56,919 nucleotides of DNA from an uncultured Desulfobacteraceae bacterium (GCA_903953895.1 CAJBLH010000130.1:1-56919), one strand, 5' to 3'. Positions 40,453-50,122 are shown, counted from the stretch's first letter. The notes: generated by a model from the letters alone, not told the origin. Numbers and translations are program-made.

Positions 40453-41946
40453 TTAACCGGGAAGGGCCGGAAGGTAGATATTTACGGTTGTGCCCAGATT
40501 GACTTCGGATTCGATAAAAATAAATCCTTCATGCTTGTGAATGATGGAATATACGGTGGTCAGGCCAAGTCCCATGCCTTTTTGGGGGCCCATTTCCTTA
40601 GTGGTGTAATAGGGATCGAATATTCGGGGAAGATGTTCGGATGAAATACCCTTTCCCTGGTCTTTGATCATCATGTGCAGAAAACGGCCCGCAGAAATCG
40701 GGTGGACGGGAAAAGGCGGTTTATCAGAAGATATGATGTTCCGGATCATTATATAAACCTTTCCGCCGTCCGGCATGGACTCTATTGCATTGCTCATCAA
40801 ATGGGAGAGAACATATCTTATCTGATACTCATCGACTTCAATCTTCCAGAGGTCATCGGGCAAATCCAGGACAACATCAACTTTCGGGTGTGGATTTTCG
40901 ATAATCGAAGACTTATTCAGAAGTTTACGAATTGAAGATGTCTTTTTTGAAGGATATCCGCATTTTGACAGGATGATAAATTGGTGGGTAAGCGCTTTGC
41001 CTTCATTGCAGGCGGACTCGGCTCTTTCAAGAATCTTGAATGCTTTGTCTTCAGGGTTTAGAAAAATCTGCGCAAGAGAAATATTGCCCATGATAGACAT
41101 CAGCAGATTGTTGAAATCGTGGGCGATTCCGCCGGCCAGGGTGGCGGTGAATTCGAGTTGCTGGGCTTTAAAAACGCTGTCCGGGTTTGTCGATTTATGC
41201 GAAAGGTCGTACAGCGTACAATATGCGGATCGATTTTTATTGTGGATATCGGTTTCCTGAAAGCTGTTGAACGAAACGCGGACCACAGATCCATCTTTTC
41301 GGCATATATTCAGTTCGATATCCTGAGCGGGTTCGGCGACATCGTTGTTTGAAAAATAAGCACGGAGACATTCCGCATCCGAAGCCGGCAGCATCTCATA
41401 AAAGGATTTTCGTATTGTATCCGCCTTCTTATAGCCCAACAGTTTCTCCCATGCCGGATTGACCGATAGGATGTATCCTTTTTCATCGAGTGTCATAAAC
41501 GCCACCCGGGCTTTTTCGTACATTCGCCGAAAACGTTTTTCACCGGCCTGAAAGGCATTCCGGATCGATTTGATTTTCAGCATCGCCTGAATTCGAGAAG
41601 ACAGTTCCTGGTTGGAGAGGGGACCAGCGATGTAACTATCTGTAAAAGCTTCAATAGCTTCAATCTGATCATCGGACAACGTTGAAGCCCTGTCAAACAG
41701 GGCGACAAAACACTCCGAGAGCAAGGGTTCGGATTTAATCTGTCGGCAGATATCAAGACCGCCGGCATCCGGCAGCGCCGCATCGACAAGGATTAAATCC
41801 GGAATGATATCCTTTGCAAGCTGAAGCCCCTCGGCTCCGGATGGGGCACAGGCCGCAGTATAGCCCGCGGATTCTGCACCCTGCAGCATTCCCAAAACGT
41901 TCAACGGGTTTTCATGAATCACGATCAATTGCATCCGGCCGGTCAT
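40453..41946 (-). CDS. Receiver-PAS-histidine kinase with a degenerate receiver
   Basis: 497 residues. N-terminal receiver-like domain (about 5-125) with D55 in LILVDAALPDAGG. The acidic pair is replaced (VIHENP, H11/E12 instead of DD), and the usual conserved lysine is Gly in YIAGPLS (about residue 108). A PAS domain follows (about 140-250), then a histidine kinase with the phospho-acceptor H276 in GGIAHDFNNLL, an N-box SNAIES, DQGKGIS, and a glycine-rich KGMGLGLT ATP lid. There are no membrane segments, so it is cytoplasmic. The partner response regulator is not in the window. ATG 41946 follows AAGGAAA. Confidence 0.88.
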   Translation of the reverse strand: MTGRMQLIVIHENPLNVLGMLQGAESAGYTAACAPSGAEGLQLAKDIIPDLILVDAALPDAGGLDICRQIKSEPLLSECFVALFDRASTLSDDQIEAIEAFTDSYIAGPLSNQELSSRIQAMLKIKSIRNAFQAGEKRFRRMYEKARVAFMTLDEKGYILSVNPAWEKLLGYKKADTIRKSFYEMLPASDAECLRAYFSNNDVAEPAQDIELNICRKDGSVVRVSFNSFQETDIHNKNRSAYCTLYDLSHKSTNPDSVFKAQQLEFTATLAGGIAHDFNNLLMSIMGNISLAQIFLNPEDKAFKILERAESACNEGKALTHQFIILSKCGYPSKKTSSIRKLLNKSSIIENPHPKVDVVLDLPDDLWKIEVDEYQIRYVLSHLMSNAIESMPDGGKVYIMIRNIISSDKPPFPVHPISAGRFLHMMIKDQGKGISSEHLPRIFDPYYTTKEMGPQKGMGLGLTTVYSIIHKHEGFIFIESEVNLGTTVNIYLPALPG

Positions 41947-42106
41947 TCAGATGCTTTCCTTACGAATGGGTTGCCTGGTTCCTGCCACATATATCCTTGA
42001 TCAAATGCAACACTTGGTCTATACAACCCAAAAAAGGTTGTTTGAAGTATATACAGTTTTTTGAAGAAAATAACCACTGGAATATCCGTGAACAAAGGAA
42101 TTTATT

Positions 42107-43018
42107 TTGATCGTCGCGCATACCGGATGCATCATCGACAGACTCTACATGCTGGAAAATCCGGCAGTTCCCGTCTATTTGCTGGATGGGGAAAATCCGG
42201 CAATTTTTGACGCCGGCTTTTCTTTTCTAGGCCACCACTATGCGGCTGCCATTTCCAAAGTGCTGGGAAACCGGGCGCCCGCGTATTGTCTGTTGACCCA
42301 TTCTCATTTCGATCATTGCGGGTCTGTGTCGGTGCTGAAATCGCATTTTCCGAAGATGAAGGTTGTCTGCTCAGAACCTGCCAAAGCCACATTGGCCCGG
42401 CCGAATGCCATTGCATTGATTCGAGAACTGAACCGTTCGTCGGCTGAAGTGTTCCGGAAAAATGGATTTTCAGGGGATGCATCGCTTCAATTTACCCCGT
42501 TTGAAATTGACATGACGGTTAAAGAAGGGGACGTGTTACGGATATCTCCGGATCGCACCCTGCAAGTGATCGAGACACCGGGCCATACGCGGGACTGTTT
42601 GAGTTATTACATTCCTGAAATCAAGGCCCTGATCTGTTCGGAAGCCGCCGGCATCGCAGATCCAACCGGCTATATCGTATCCGACTGTCTGGTGGATTAC
42701 GATCAATATGTGAATTCGATGAAAAAACTGAAACTTCTGGATTCGGATGTGATATGCTTGGCACATCGGTATGTCTTTACCGGACAGGACGCCGGAAACT
42801 ACATCCCGCAATCCCTGAAATATTGCGATGAATTCAGAATTCTGGTAGAAACCTGTCTGGCAGAGGAACACGGCGACATTTCGCATGTTATGACCCGGAT
42901 CAAGGCAGTCGAGTACGATGACAAACCAGAGCCCAAACAGCCGGAACCCGCATATCTTCTTAATCTTGAAGCCCGCATCAAGGCCGTGGGCAAACGCATA
43001 GGATATACCTGGGAATGA
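42107..43018 (+). CDS. MBL-fold metallo-hydrolase
   Basis: 303 residues from TTG 42107 (AAGGAA six bases upstream). Metallo-beta-lactamase fold with THSHFDHCG (H65, H67, D69, H70), VIETPGHTRDC and a late HRYVFTG supplying the last histidine. A generic hydrolase: glyoxalase II-like or a thioester hydrolase. It ends four bases into pyrD (ATGA overlap), so the two are translationally coupled. The pairing gives no clear clue to its substrate. Confidence 0.85.
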   Translation: MIVAHTGCIIDRLYMLENPAVPVYLLDGENPAIFDAGFSFLGHHYAAAISKVLGNRAPAYCLLTHSHFDHCGSVSVLKSHFPKMKVVCSEPAKATLARPNAIALIRELNRSSAEVFRKNGFSGDASLQFTPFEIDMTVKEGDVLRISPDRTLQVIETPGHTRDCLSYYIPEIKALICSEAAGIADPTGYIVSDCLVDYDQYVNSMKKLKLLDSDVICLAHRYVFTGQDAGNYIPQSLKYCDEFRILVETCLAEEHGDISHVMTRIKAVEYDDKPEPKQPEPAYLLNLEARIKAVGKRIGYTWE

Positions 43019-43938
43019 AACCATCCGTTGATCTTCAGGTAACGATTGCCGGACTTCACCTGAAAAATCCAGTCATGACCGCTTCGGGAACCTTCGGGTA
43101 TGCCGCAGAATTTGTTGATCTGGTGGATCTGAACCGACTCGGCGCCATTATTGTCAAGGGCCTTTCCCTCGAGCCTTCCATCGGCAACCCGCCACCCCGG
43201 ATTGTCGAAACCCCCTGTGGCATGCTGAATGCCATCGGCCTCGAGAATGTGGGAATCAAGGCATTTATCAGCGAAAAACTGCCGTTTTTACGCACCCTGT
43301 CTCCGCCGTTGATCGTCAATATTTACGGAAAATGCATCGAAGACTATTGCGAGCTGGCCCGGCAGATTGCAGATATTGATGATATTTCCGCAATCGAGGT
43401 CAATATTTCCTGCCCGAATGTCCAATCCGGCGGTATTGCCTTCGGGGTGGAACCGCAGGCGGCCTTCGATGTGATCCATGCGGTACGAAAGTGCTACCCC
43501 GGGCCCCTGATCGTAAAACTTTCTCCGAATGTCACGGATATCACCCGGATTGCCTGCAGCGTAGTGGATGCCGGGGCAGACTGTTTGTCCCTCATCAATA
43601 CCCTGACCGGCATGGCCATCGATATTGAAACCAGGCGGCCGAAACTGGCCAACATCACCGGCGGGCTGTCGGGTCCGGCCATTCGGCCGGTGGCGGTACG
43701 AATGGTCTGGCAGGTGGCGCAGGCCGTTTCGGTTCCGATTATCGGTATCGGCGGGATCATGACAGCCGCCGATGCGCTGGAGTTTTTAATCGCCGGCGCT
43801 TCCGCCGTTCAGGTGGGAACCGCCAATTTCGTCAATCCCCGGGCAACACTGGATATCATCGAAGGGATTGAGGTGTTTATGGTTCAGCATCATATTGAAA
43901 ACCTGGCTGATATCACGGGAACACTGAAAACGGGATAA
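43015..43938 (+). CDS. pyrD: Dihydroorotate dehydrogenase, class 1B catalytic subunit
   Basis: 307 residues. Oxidises dihydroorotate to orotate in pyrimidine synthesis with FMN. Seen: MTASGTFGYA, K48 in GAIIVKGLS, NISCPNVQSGG with catalytic C133, and IGIGGIMTAADALEFLIAGA for phosphate/FMN binding. The cysteine base marks class 1 and the overall pattern fits PyrD(B), which needs an electron-transfer subunit PyrK. pyrK is not next to it here. Confidence 0.94.
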   Translation: MKPSVDLQVTIAGLHLKNPVMTASGTFGYAAEFVDLVDLNRLGAIIVKGLSLEPSIGNPPPRIVETPCGMLNAIGLENVGIKAFISEKLPFLRTLSPPLIVNIYGKCIEDYCELARQIADIDDISAIEVNISCPNVQSGGIAFGVEPQAAFDVIHAVRKCYPGPLIVKLSPNVTDITRIACSVVDAGADCLSLINTLTGMAIDIETRRPKLANITGGLSGPAIRPVAVRMVWQVAQAVSVPIIGIGGIMTAADALEFLIAGASAVQVGTANFVNPRATLDIIEGIEVFMVQHHIENLADITGTLKTG

Positions 43939-43944
43939 TAAAAG

Positions 43945-44010
43945 GGGGCAGGTAGCAGGTAGCAGGGACAGGTAGAAGCAGGTAGCAGCAGGTAGCAGGG
44001 GGGCAATCAA
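43945..44010. repeat. Short purine-rich tandem repeat
   Basis: Irregular repeats of CAGGTAGCA/GGTAGCAG (at least five units) in 66 bases between pyrD and the ferritin-like gene. It is a simple-sequence tract, likely slippage-prone. The downstream gene starts 35 bases later, so unit-number changes would alter the leader but not a reading frame. Confidence 0.65.
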
Positions 44011-44044
44011 CAGGGAGCAGAATTTATCAAGAAAGGGTATGGGT

Positions 44045-44515
44045 ATGGAATTTCAGAGCTATCAGGCCATCATCGATTTTGCCATTGAAAAGGAAATGGA
44101 GGCGGTCTCTTTTTATGAAGAAGCGGCGGGCAATGAATCCCGGGAGGAAACCCGGAAAATGTTTCTTGATTTTGCCAAGGAAGAACAAAAACATCTGTAT
44201 CTGCTGCAAAACCTGGACTGCACGGGGGAGTGTACGCTGGTAACCCAGGATTATAAATTTAAATGGATCAGCGATCTCAAGCGCAGTGACCTGATGGTGG
44301 GTATTGTCTGGCAGAAAGGCATGTCGTACCGCGATATTCTGATTCTGGCCATGAAACGGGAAGAAAATGCTTTGAGGCTCTATAATGAACTGCATCGACA
44401 GTCTGAGACCGAAACTGCCAGAAATATCTTCAAAATTCTCTGCCAGGAAGAAGCACGGCACAAACTGGGGCTGGAAAAGCTGTTTGACGACTATATGGCG
44501 CAACTGGGCGATTGA
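44045..44515 (+). CDS. Rubrerythrin/ferritin-like protein
   Basis: 156 residues from ATG 44045 (AAAGGG seven bases upstream; the ATG at 44039 is too close). A four-helix bundle with repeated E-x-x-H-type pairs: AIEKEMEAVSFYEE, FAKEEQKHL, ILAMKREENALRLYNEL and CQEEARHK, giving the ligands of a diiron site. It lacks a C-terminal rubredoxin domain, so it is the YhjR/ferritin-like diiron class. A role in peroxide or iron handling in an anaerobe is inferred. Followed by a YtfJ-like exported protein. Confidence 0.82.
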   Translation: MEFQSYQAIIDFAIEKEMEAVSFYEEAAGNESREETRKMFLDFAKEEQKHLYLLQNLDCTGECTLVTQDYKFKWISDLKRSDLMVGIVWQKGMSYRDILILAMKREENALRLYNELHRQSETETARNIFKILCQEEARHKLGLEKLFDDYMAQLGD

Positions 44516-44571
44516 TTGGTTTTTTTGCCGGAATTTATTTGGTTGACAACCTGTTGGAAAGGAGTGCTGGC

Positions 44572-45111
44572 ATGAGTCGAAAGTTGATGGTGGTCTTGAG
44601 TCTGATGGCGGTGGTGCTGTGCTGGAGTTCCATGGTGCAAGCAGAGTCATTGATGGCGGGCATGAAGGCGTCGGACTGGTCATTCAAGGATGCAGATGGA
44701 AACGCCTTTTCGATGGAATCCTGGGCTGGGAAAATCCTGCTGATCAATTATGTGGATCCGGATGAGTCCGACCTGAACGAGCATTTTACCGATGCCATGA
44801 AAAAGGCCAAAGACCAGGGATTGCTGAAGGAAGAGACTTACAAGGGAATCGGGATTGTGGATTGCAAGGCCACATGGAAGCCCGACGCCCTGATCCGGAC
44901 GATGGCCGGGAAAAAAGCCAAAAAATACAATACCACGATTTTGTTTGATTATGAGGCTATTCTCAGAAATGCCTGGGGTCTGGAAGCCGATACTGCCAAT
45001 GCCGTTCTTCTCGACAAAAACCGGGTCGTTCGGGTGATCGTTCGCGGTAAAGTTCCGCAAAGCGAAGTGGATTCCATTGTCGGGATGGCTATCAAGATTC
45101 AGGATGAATAA
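44572..45111 (+). CDS. YtfJ-like periplasmic thioredoxin-fold protein
   Basis: 179 residues from ATG 44572, chosen for the GGAAAGGAG site seven bases upstream. A clear signal peptide (LMVVLSLMAVVLCWSS, cut after VQA). The mature part has DWSFKDADGNAFSMESWAGK and LLINYVDPDESDLNEHF, the AhpC/TlpA-like layout. The position of the active CxxC is occupied by non-cysteines, as in YtfJ. VLLDKNRVVRVIVRGKV forms the last strands. It is therefore redox-inactive at the usual site and of unknown function. Confidence 0.8.
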   Translation: MSRKLMVVLSLMAVVLCWSSMVQAESLMAGMKASDWSFKDADGNAFSMESWAGKILLINYVDPDESDLNEHFTDAMKKAKDQGLLKEETYKGIGIVDCKATWKPDALIRTMAGKKAKKYNTTILFDYEAILRNAWGLEADTANAVLLDKNRVVRVIVRGKVPQSEVDSIVGMAIKIQDE

Positions 45112-45119
45112 ACAAGTCG

Positions 45120-45184
45120 TCAGGCAACTCGCATGAAATAATATCCCGGATCAAAAGGGTGGATTATTTTTTTGAGTTGCCTGA
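45120..45184. repeat. 65-bp palindromic element between convergent genes
   Basis: TCAGGCAACTC (45120-45130) and GAGTTGCCTGA (45174-45184) are perfect inverted ends. Inside, AATAATATCCC pairs loosely with GGGTGGATTATT followed by TTTTT. Its left half recurs at 3260-3296. Position between the YtfJ-like gene and leuA, and the T-run, suggest it also works as a terminator for the rightward gene. Confidence 0.65.
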
Positions 45185-45193
45185 ATACATTTA

Positions 45194-46726
45194 TCATTCC
45201 ATCGGCGTGATCGGATGTGCCTTCAGATATTCCAGCCGATTCAGGCCGTTGATGTAAGCTTTGGCACCGGCTGTGATTACATCCGGATCTGCGCCTCTTC
45301 CCATGGCCTCCAGCCCATTTTCTCGCAGCCGGACCGTCACCTCGCCCTGGGCATCGGTACCGCCGGTAATGGCGTTGATTGAAAATCGCAGCAGTTCAGA
45401 ACCGGTTCCGGTAAGCCCTGCAATGGCTTTATAGACGGCGTCGATGGGGCCGTTTCCGTATTCGGCGCCCTGAACCGGCCTGCCATTGATCAGAATCCGC
45501 ACGCTGGCCATGGGAAGAACGGTCGTGCCACTGGTGACATGCAGATAATCCAGGGCAAAGACATCATGGCTTTGCAGAATTCCCTCGGTAACCAGCACTT
45601 CCAGATCCTCATCCACCACATGCTTTTTCTTGTCGGCCAGTTCCTTGAATTTGGTAAAAACCAGTTGCAGTTCTTCATCCGATAGATCGTACCCCAAGTC
45701 CTTCAAGTGGGTACGCAAGGCATGACGGCCGGAATGTTTTCCCAGAACCAGTTTGTTGGTGTTCAGTCCGATGGCTTCCGGTTTCATGATTTCATAAGTC
45801 ATGGGGTTTTTTAAAACCCCGTCCTGGTGAATTCCGGCTTCATGGGAAAAGGCGTTGGCGCCGACAATGGCCTTGTTGGGCTGAACCGGAATGCCGGTAA
45901 TCATGCTGACCAGACGGCTGGTGGGATAGATGAATTCCGTCTTGATACCGGATGTGAATGAAAGATAATTGGGCCGGGTGTGCAGGGCCATGACGACTTC
46001 TTCAAGAGATGTGTTGCCGGCCCGCTCCCCGATGCCGTTGATGGTAACCTCCGCCTGCCTGGCTCCGGCGCAGATGGCGGCCAGGGTATTGGCTGTGGCC
46101 AGTCCCAGATCGTTGTGGCAGTGAACGCTTAAAACGGCCTGATGGATATTGGTGGTATGGGACATGACGTACTGAACCAGTTCGGCGTATTCCTGTGGGA
46201 TGGCGTATCCAACGGTATCCGGCAGATTGATGGTGGTGGCGCCGGCTGCGATGGCGGCTTCAAAAACCCGGCATAAGAAATCCCGATCGCTTCGAGAGCC
46301 GTCTTCGGCTGAAAATTCCACCCGTTCCGTCAAAGATCGGGCATATCGAACGGCTTCCACGGCTGTGGCGACGACTTCATCGCGATTCATCCGAAGCTTA
46401 TAAGTCAGATGAATGTCGGATGTGGCGATAAAAGTGTGTATCCGGGGAAATGCCGCATGCTGAATGGCGCCCCAGGCCCGATCGATGTCTTTTTTTGAAG
46501 TACGGGCCAGGGCGGCTACCTCGGTGTGTTTCAAGTGCCCGGCGATGCGGGATACCGCTTCGAAGTCGCCATCCGAGGCTGCCGGAAATCCGGCCTCCAG
46601 AACGTCTACTCCCAGTTTTTCCAACTGGGTGGCCAGGCGCAATTTTTCGCCGGTATTCATGCTGGCGCCGGGGGACTGCTCGCCGTCTCTTAATGTGGTA
46701 TCGAAAATAATGATGCGCTCGGTCAT
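45194..46726 (-). CDS. leuA: 2-isopropylmalate synthase
   Basis: 510 residues from ATG 46726 (AAAGGAG seven bases upstream; the frame to 46765 has no site). Condenses acetyl-CoA with 2-oxoisovalerate, committing carbon to leucine. Seen: [16 protein letters not shown] (metal Asp and catalytic Arg), [15 protein letters not shown] (metal histidines), [15 protein letters not shown], and a C-terminal regulatory domain (about 395-510, [20 protein letters not shown]) that binds leucine in homologues. Last gene of the branched-chain operon. Confidence 0.95.
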   Translation of the reverse strand: MTERIIIFDTTLRDGEQSPGASMNTGEKLRLATQLEKLGVDVLEAGFPAASDGDFEAVSRIAGHLKHTEVAALARTSKKDIDRAWGAIQHAAFPRIHTFIATSDIHLTYKLRMNRDEVVATAVEAVRYARSLTERVEFSAEDGSRSDRDFLCRVFEAAIAAGATTINLPDTVGYAIPQEYAELVQYVMSHTTNIHQAVLSVHCHNDLGLATANTLAAICAGARQAEVTINGIGERAGNTSLEEVVMALHTRPNYLSFTSGIKTEFIYPTSRLVSMITGIPVQPNKAIVGANAFSHEAGIHQDGVLKNPMTYEIMKPEAIGLNTNKLVLGKHSGRHALRTHLKDLGYDLSDEELQLVFTKFKELADKKKHVVDEDLEVLVTEGILQSHDVFALDYLHVTSGTTVLPMASVRILINGRPVQGAEYGNGPIDAVYKAIAGLTGTGSELLRFSINAITGGTDAQGEVTVRLRENGLEAMGRGADPDVITAGAKAYINGLNRLEYLKAHPITPME

Positions 46727-46826
46727 GATATTACTCCTTTTGTAAAAATGGGCCATGATCATCATTCGGACAGGGTTGTGCGAAAATGATGATGTCGAAA
46801 AAAGTCAAAATTGAAATTGGTTGACA

Positions 46827-48416
46827 TCAAGCGTCAACATGCCTGGACAGCTTATATTGAAAGCTGTCCGCCAGGGCATGCCAACTGGCTTCGATGATAT
46901 CTTCGGATACGCCGATGGTACTCCAGACATGGTCTTCATCCCTGGATTCGATAAACACGCGCACTCTGGCGGCGGTTCCCGCCCGCCCGTCGATGACGCG
47001 AACCTTGAAATCCACGAGTCTCATGTGATCCAGGTGGGGGAAAAAATTATCCAGCGCTTTACGCAGGGCGCTGTCGAGAGCACTGACCGGGCCGCTTCCT
47101 TCGGCTGCCGTAATTTCCTGTTTGCCGTCAACCGAAATTTTGATGGTGGCATGGGCGGAGCATGGCTGGTTTTTGTCTTTCTCGATGGTTACCCGAAACG
47201 ATTCCAACTCGAACAGGGGCTGGTACTGTTCGGTCAGTTTTTCCAGCAGAATCTTGAAAGATCCGTCGGCCACATCGAACTGATAGCCTTCTTGCTCCAT
47301 GCGCTTGATTTCAGAGACGACTTTCTGCCGATCCGATCCGTTCAGTTCGACACCGAGTTCCCGGGCCTTGTATTCCACATTGCTTTTGCCGGAAAGATCG
47401 GAAACCAGAACCTTGCGTTTGTTTCCAACCAGCACCGGATCAATGTGCTCATAGGCTCTGGGAAGCTTCATGATGGCGCTGACATGCACACCGCCTTTAT
47501 GAGCAAAGGCGCTTTTTCCCACAAACGGCATGTTGTTATGGGGTATCATGTTGGCGGTTTCACTGACGAACCGGGATAGTTTCTTCAGCCGTGAAAGGTT
47601 TTCAGAAGAGATGCAGGGCCGATTCATTTTCAGACATAATATGGGAATGATGCTGGTCAGGTCCGCATTGCCGCATCGTTCCCCGTATCCGTTGATGGTA
47701 CCCTGAACCATGGTTGCCCCGGCTTTTACCGCACAGATGCTGTTGGCTATGGCAAGGCCCGAGTCATTGTGGGTATGGATACCGATTCGGATGGGTGACG
47801 GACAGGGATGTTTTTTTTCCGCCACCACCTGATGCACCCTGGCGATCATCGGCTCAATGTCATAGGTCAGCGTGCCGCCATTGGTGTCGCAGAGAACAAT
47901 ACAGTCTGCGCCGCCTTTTACAGCCGCCGCCAGAGTGGACAGGGCATAATCCGGGTTGGCTTTATAGCCGTCGAAAAAATGTTCAGCGTCATAAATGACT
48001 TCCCGGGAATGGTCTTTCAGATACGCTACCGAATCATGGATCATGGCCAGATTTTCTTCCAGGGTATTGCCCATGATCTTTCCGACATGAAGATCCCAGC
48101 TTTTCCCAAAAATGGTGATAACCGGGGTTCGGGCTGCCAGAAGCGCCTGAATGTTGGGATCATCGCCGCAGGAAAATCCGGGCTTACGGGTCGAGCCGAA
48201 TGCGGCAAGTTTGGCATGCTTGAAATCAACCTGCTGCGCCAGCTCGAAAAACTGCAAATCCCTGGGGTTGGAGCCCGGCCATCCGCCTTCGATATAGTGA
48301 ATGCCGAAGTCATCCAGGCGCTGGGCGATCATGATTTTTTCTTCAGCCGAAAAATTGACATCTTCCCCTTGCGTGCCGTCTCTGAGGGTGGTGTCGTAGA
48401 GGTGAATCGGTTCCAT
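46827..48416 (-). CDS. cimA: Citramalate synthase
   Basis: 529 residues from ATG 48416 (AAAGGA five bases upstream). Same fold as LeuA but of the CimA family: IHLYDTTLRDGTQGEDVNFS, IEGGWPGSNPRDLQFF, IHTHNDSGLAIANS, and NGYGERCGNADLTSI. Condenses pyruvate and acetyl-CoA to (R)-citramalate, giving 2-oxobutyrate for isoleucine without threonine deaminase. It has a full C-terminal regulatory domain. Placing cimA in the ilv operon implies isoleucine comes from pyruvate here; leuCD, needed for both arms, are not in the window. Confidence 0.92.
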   Translation of the reverse strand: MEPIHLYDTTLRDGTQGEDVNFSAEEKIMIAQRLDDFGIHYIEGGWPGSNPRDLQFFELAQQVDFKHAKLAAFGSTRKPGFSCGDDPNIQALLAARTPVITIFGKSWDLHVGKIMGNTLEENLAMIHDSVAYLKDHSREVIYDAEHFFDGYKANPDYALSTLAAAVKGGADCIVLCDTNGGTLTYDIEPMIARVHQVVAEKKHPCPSPIRIGIHTHNDSGLAIANSICAVKAGATMVQGTINGYGERCGNADLTSIIPILCLKMNRPCISSENLSRLKKLSRFVSETANMIPHNNMPFVGKSAFAHKGGVHVSAIMKLPRAYEHIDPVLVGNKRKVLVSDLSGKSNVEYKARELGVELNGSDRQKVVSEIKRMEQEGYQFDVADGSFKILLEKLTEQYQPLFELESFRVTIEKDKNQPCSAHATIKISVDGKQEITAAEGSGPVSALDSALRKALDNFFPHLDHMRLVDFKVRVIDGRAGTAARVRVFIESRDEDHVWSTIGVSEDIIEASWHALADSFQYKLSRHVDA

Positions 48417-48453
48417 AAGTATCCTTTCAAAAAACATCCCTTGTCTTCAGCCG

Positions 48454-49506
48454 TTATTTACTGCGGTTTTCCGGTCGCAGCGAGCGGACGGCTGCCCCTG
48501 CCTGCCACATTTCAGACAGGCGGATGGCTTCAAGCTCTTCATGAAGTTTTTCCCGGTAATCCGGAGCGCTGTTGCGCTCGATGGTTCTGCGGGTTTCTTC
48601 TCCGGAGACCACACTTTCATACAGTTGATCAAACACCGGTTTGACCGCATCCCGGAATCGCGGCGACCAGTCGAGTGCGCCTCTTTGGGCGGTGGTGCTG
48701 CAATTGGCGAACATCCAGTCCATGCCGTTTTCAGCCACCAGGCGGATCAGGCTCTGGGTAAGTTCTTCAACGGTTTCATTGAAGGCTTCGCTGGGGCTGT
48801 GGCCATGTTTTCGAAGCAGGGTGTACTGGGCTTCCATGACCCCTGCCAGACATCCCATGAGTACTCCGCGCTCTCCGGTCAAATCGCTGTGAACTTCTTT
48901 TTCAAACGTTGTGGGGAACAGATATCCGGAACCGATGGCAATCCCCAGAGCAATGGCCCGCTCCCTGGCTTTGCCCGTATAGTCCTGATGAACGGCAAAG
49001 CTGGAGTTGATCCCGCTTCCCGCCAGAAAATTGGTACGAACCGTTTTGCCGGAGCCTTTCGGGGCTGCCAGAATCACATCGACAAAATCCGGAGGGATGA
49101 TGCCCGTCTGATCGCTGTAGACAATACCGAATCCATGAGAAAAATACAGGGCATCTCCAGGATTCAGGCAGAGCTTGATTTTTGGCCATGCCGCCACCTG
49201 ACCGGCATCGGAAAGCAGGTACTGAACAATTGTCGCTTTTTGGGCGGCGGCTTCCAGGGGAAACAGCGTTTTTCCGGGAACAAAACCGTCGGCTACCGCA
49301 CGATTCCAGGACTCGGTGCCTTCCCGCTGACCGACAATGACTTGAAATCCATTATCTTTCATATTCAGCGCCTGGCCCGGCCCCTGAACGCCATATCCCA
49401 GAATGGCGATAATTTCATTTTTCAGAACTGCTTTGGCCTGATCCAGAGTAAATTCAGAAGCGGTGATCACTTCTTCCGTAACGCCACCAAAATTGATTTG
49501 TGCCAT
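48454..49506 (-). CDS. ilvC: Ketol-acid reductoisomerase
   Basis: 350 residues from ATG 49506 (AAGGAG upstream). Isomerises and reduces acetolactate or acetohydroxybutyrate. NADPH site GYGVQGPGQALNMKDNG and the loop VGQREGTESW; magnesium ligands in DLTGERGVLMG and FNETVEELTQ; then MDWMFANCSTTAQRGALDW. From memory these motifs, and the C-terminal SEMWQAGAAVRSLRPE, are closer to Bacteroidetes/plastid-like enzymes than to the common proteobacterial class I (GYGSQGHAHALNL) form. Complete. Confidence 0.93.
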   Translation of the reverse strand: MAQINFGGVTEEVITASEFTLDQAKAVLKNEIIAILGYGVQGPGQALNMKDNGFQVIVGQREGTESWNRAVADGFVPGKTLFPLEAAAQKATIVQYLLSDAGQVAAWPKIKLCLNPGDALYFSHGFGIVYSDQTGIIPPDFVDVILAAPKGSGKTVRTNFLAGSGINSSFAVHQDYTGKARERAIALGIAIGSGYLFPTTFEKEVHSDLTGERGVLMGCLAGVMEAQYTLLRKHGHSPSEAFNETVEELTQSLIRLVAENGMDWMFANCSTTAQRGALDWSPRFRDAVKPVFDQLYESVVSGEETRRTIERNSAPDYREKLHEELEAIRLSEMWQAGAAVRSLRPENRSK

Positions 49507-49633
49507 TTTTATTACATCTCCTTGTTGAAGTATTATCATGGTTAAATTTTAAAAGGGTTGCTGGGATGTCGTCACTTACAGTTTTCATTTTCTCGATAAT
49601 GGGGAATTGAAAACGAATCTCTTGTTTTCCAGA

Positions 49634-50122
49634 CTATTTCGGTTCCCGGAACAAGGCTACAATACCGGTCCGGGCAATTTTTTTGATGCCGATGGGCTTC
49701 AGTAAATTGATGATGGCTGCCAGTTTTCCCTCATCTCCGGTAACTTCGATGATATAGTGTTCAATCCCCGTATCCACGACTTTGCAGCGAAAAATATCCA
49801 CGATCCGCAGGACTTCGGCCCGGTGTTCGGGCTTGGCCTTGACACAGATCAATGCCATTTCCCGCTGTACGGCCTTGGATTTATCCATGTCGCGCACCTT
49901 GATGACGTTGATCAGTTTTCTGAGCTGTTTCATAATCTGTTCCAGTACCAGGGGGTCGGCCCGGGTGACCAGGGTGATCCGGGATATTTCAGGATCTGTG
50001 GTTTCTGCCACGCACAGACTTTCGATATTGAAGCCTCTGCCGCCGAAAAGTCCGACAACCCGGGCCAGAACGCCGGGCTGATTATCCACCAGCATGGTGA
50101 CAACATGTTTTTCTTCCGTCAT
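49634..50122 (-). CDS. ilvN: Acetolactate synthase small (regulatory) subunit
   Basis: 162 residues from ATG 50122 (GGAGG nine bases upstream); a longer frame to 50368 runs into ilvB and is not real. An N-terminal ACT domain (HVVTMLVDNQPGVLARVVGLFGG split over residues about 5-27, then FNIESLCVAETTDPEISRIT) and a C-terminal domain typical of IlvH/IlvN. Binds valine and gives feedback control to IlvB, encoded immediately upstream. Confidence 0.94.
   Translation of the reverse strand: MTEEKHVVTMLVDNQPGVLARVVGLFGGRGFNIESLCVAETTDPEISRITLVTRADPLVLEQIMKQLRKLINVIKVRDMDKSKAVQREMALICVKAKPEHRAEVLRIVDIFRCKVVDTGIEHYIIEVTGDEGKLAAIINLLKPIGIKKIARTGIVALFREPK

Noticed and set aside
43945-44010. Possible CRISPR-like repeat array
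   Set aside because: The units are 7-9 bases with no unique spacers; it is a simple-sequence tract. No CRISPR array was seen anywhere in the window.
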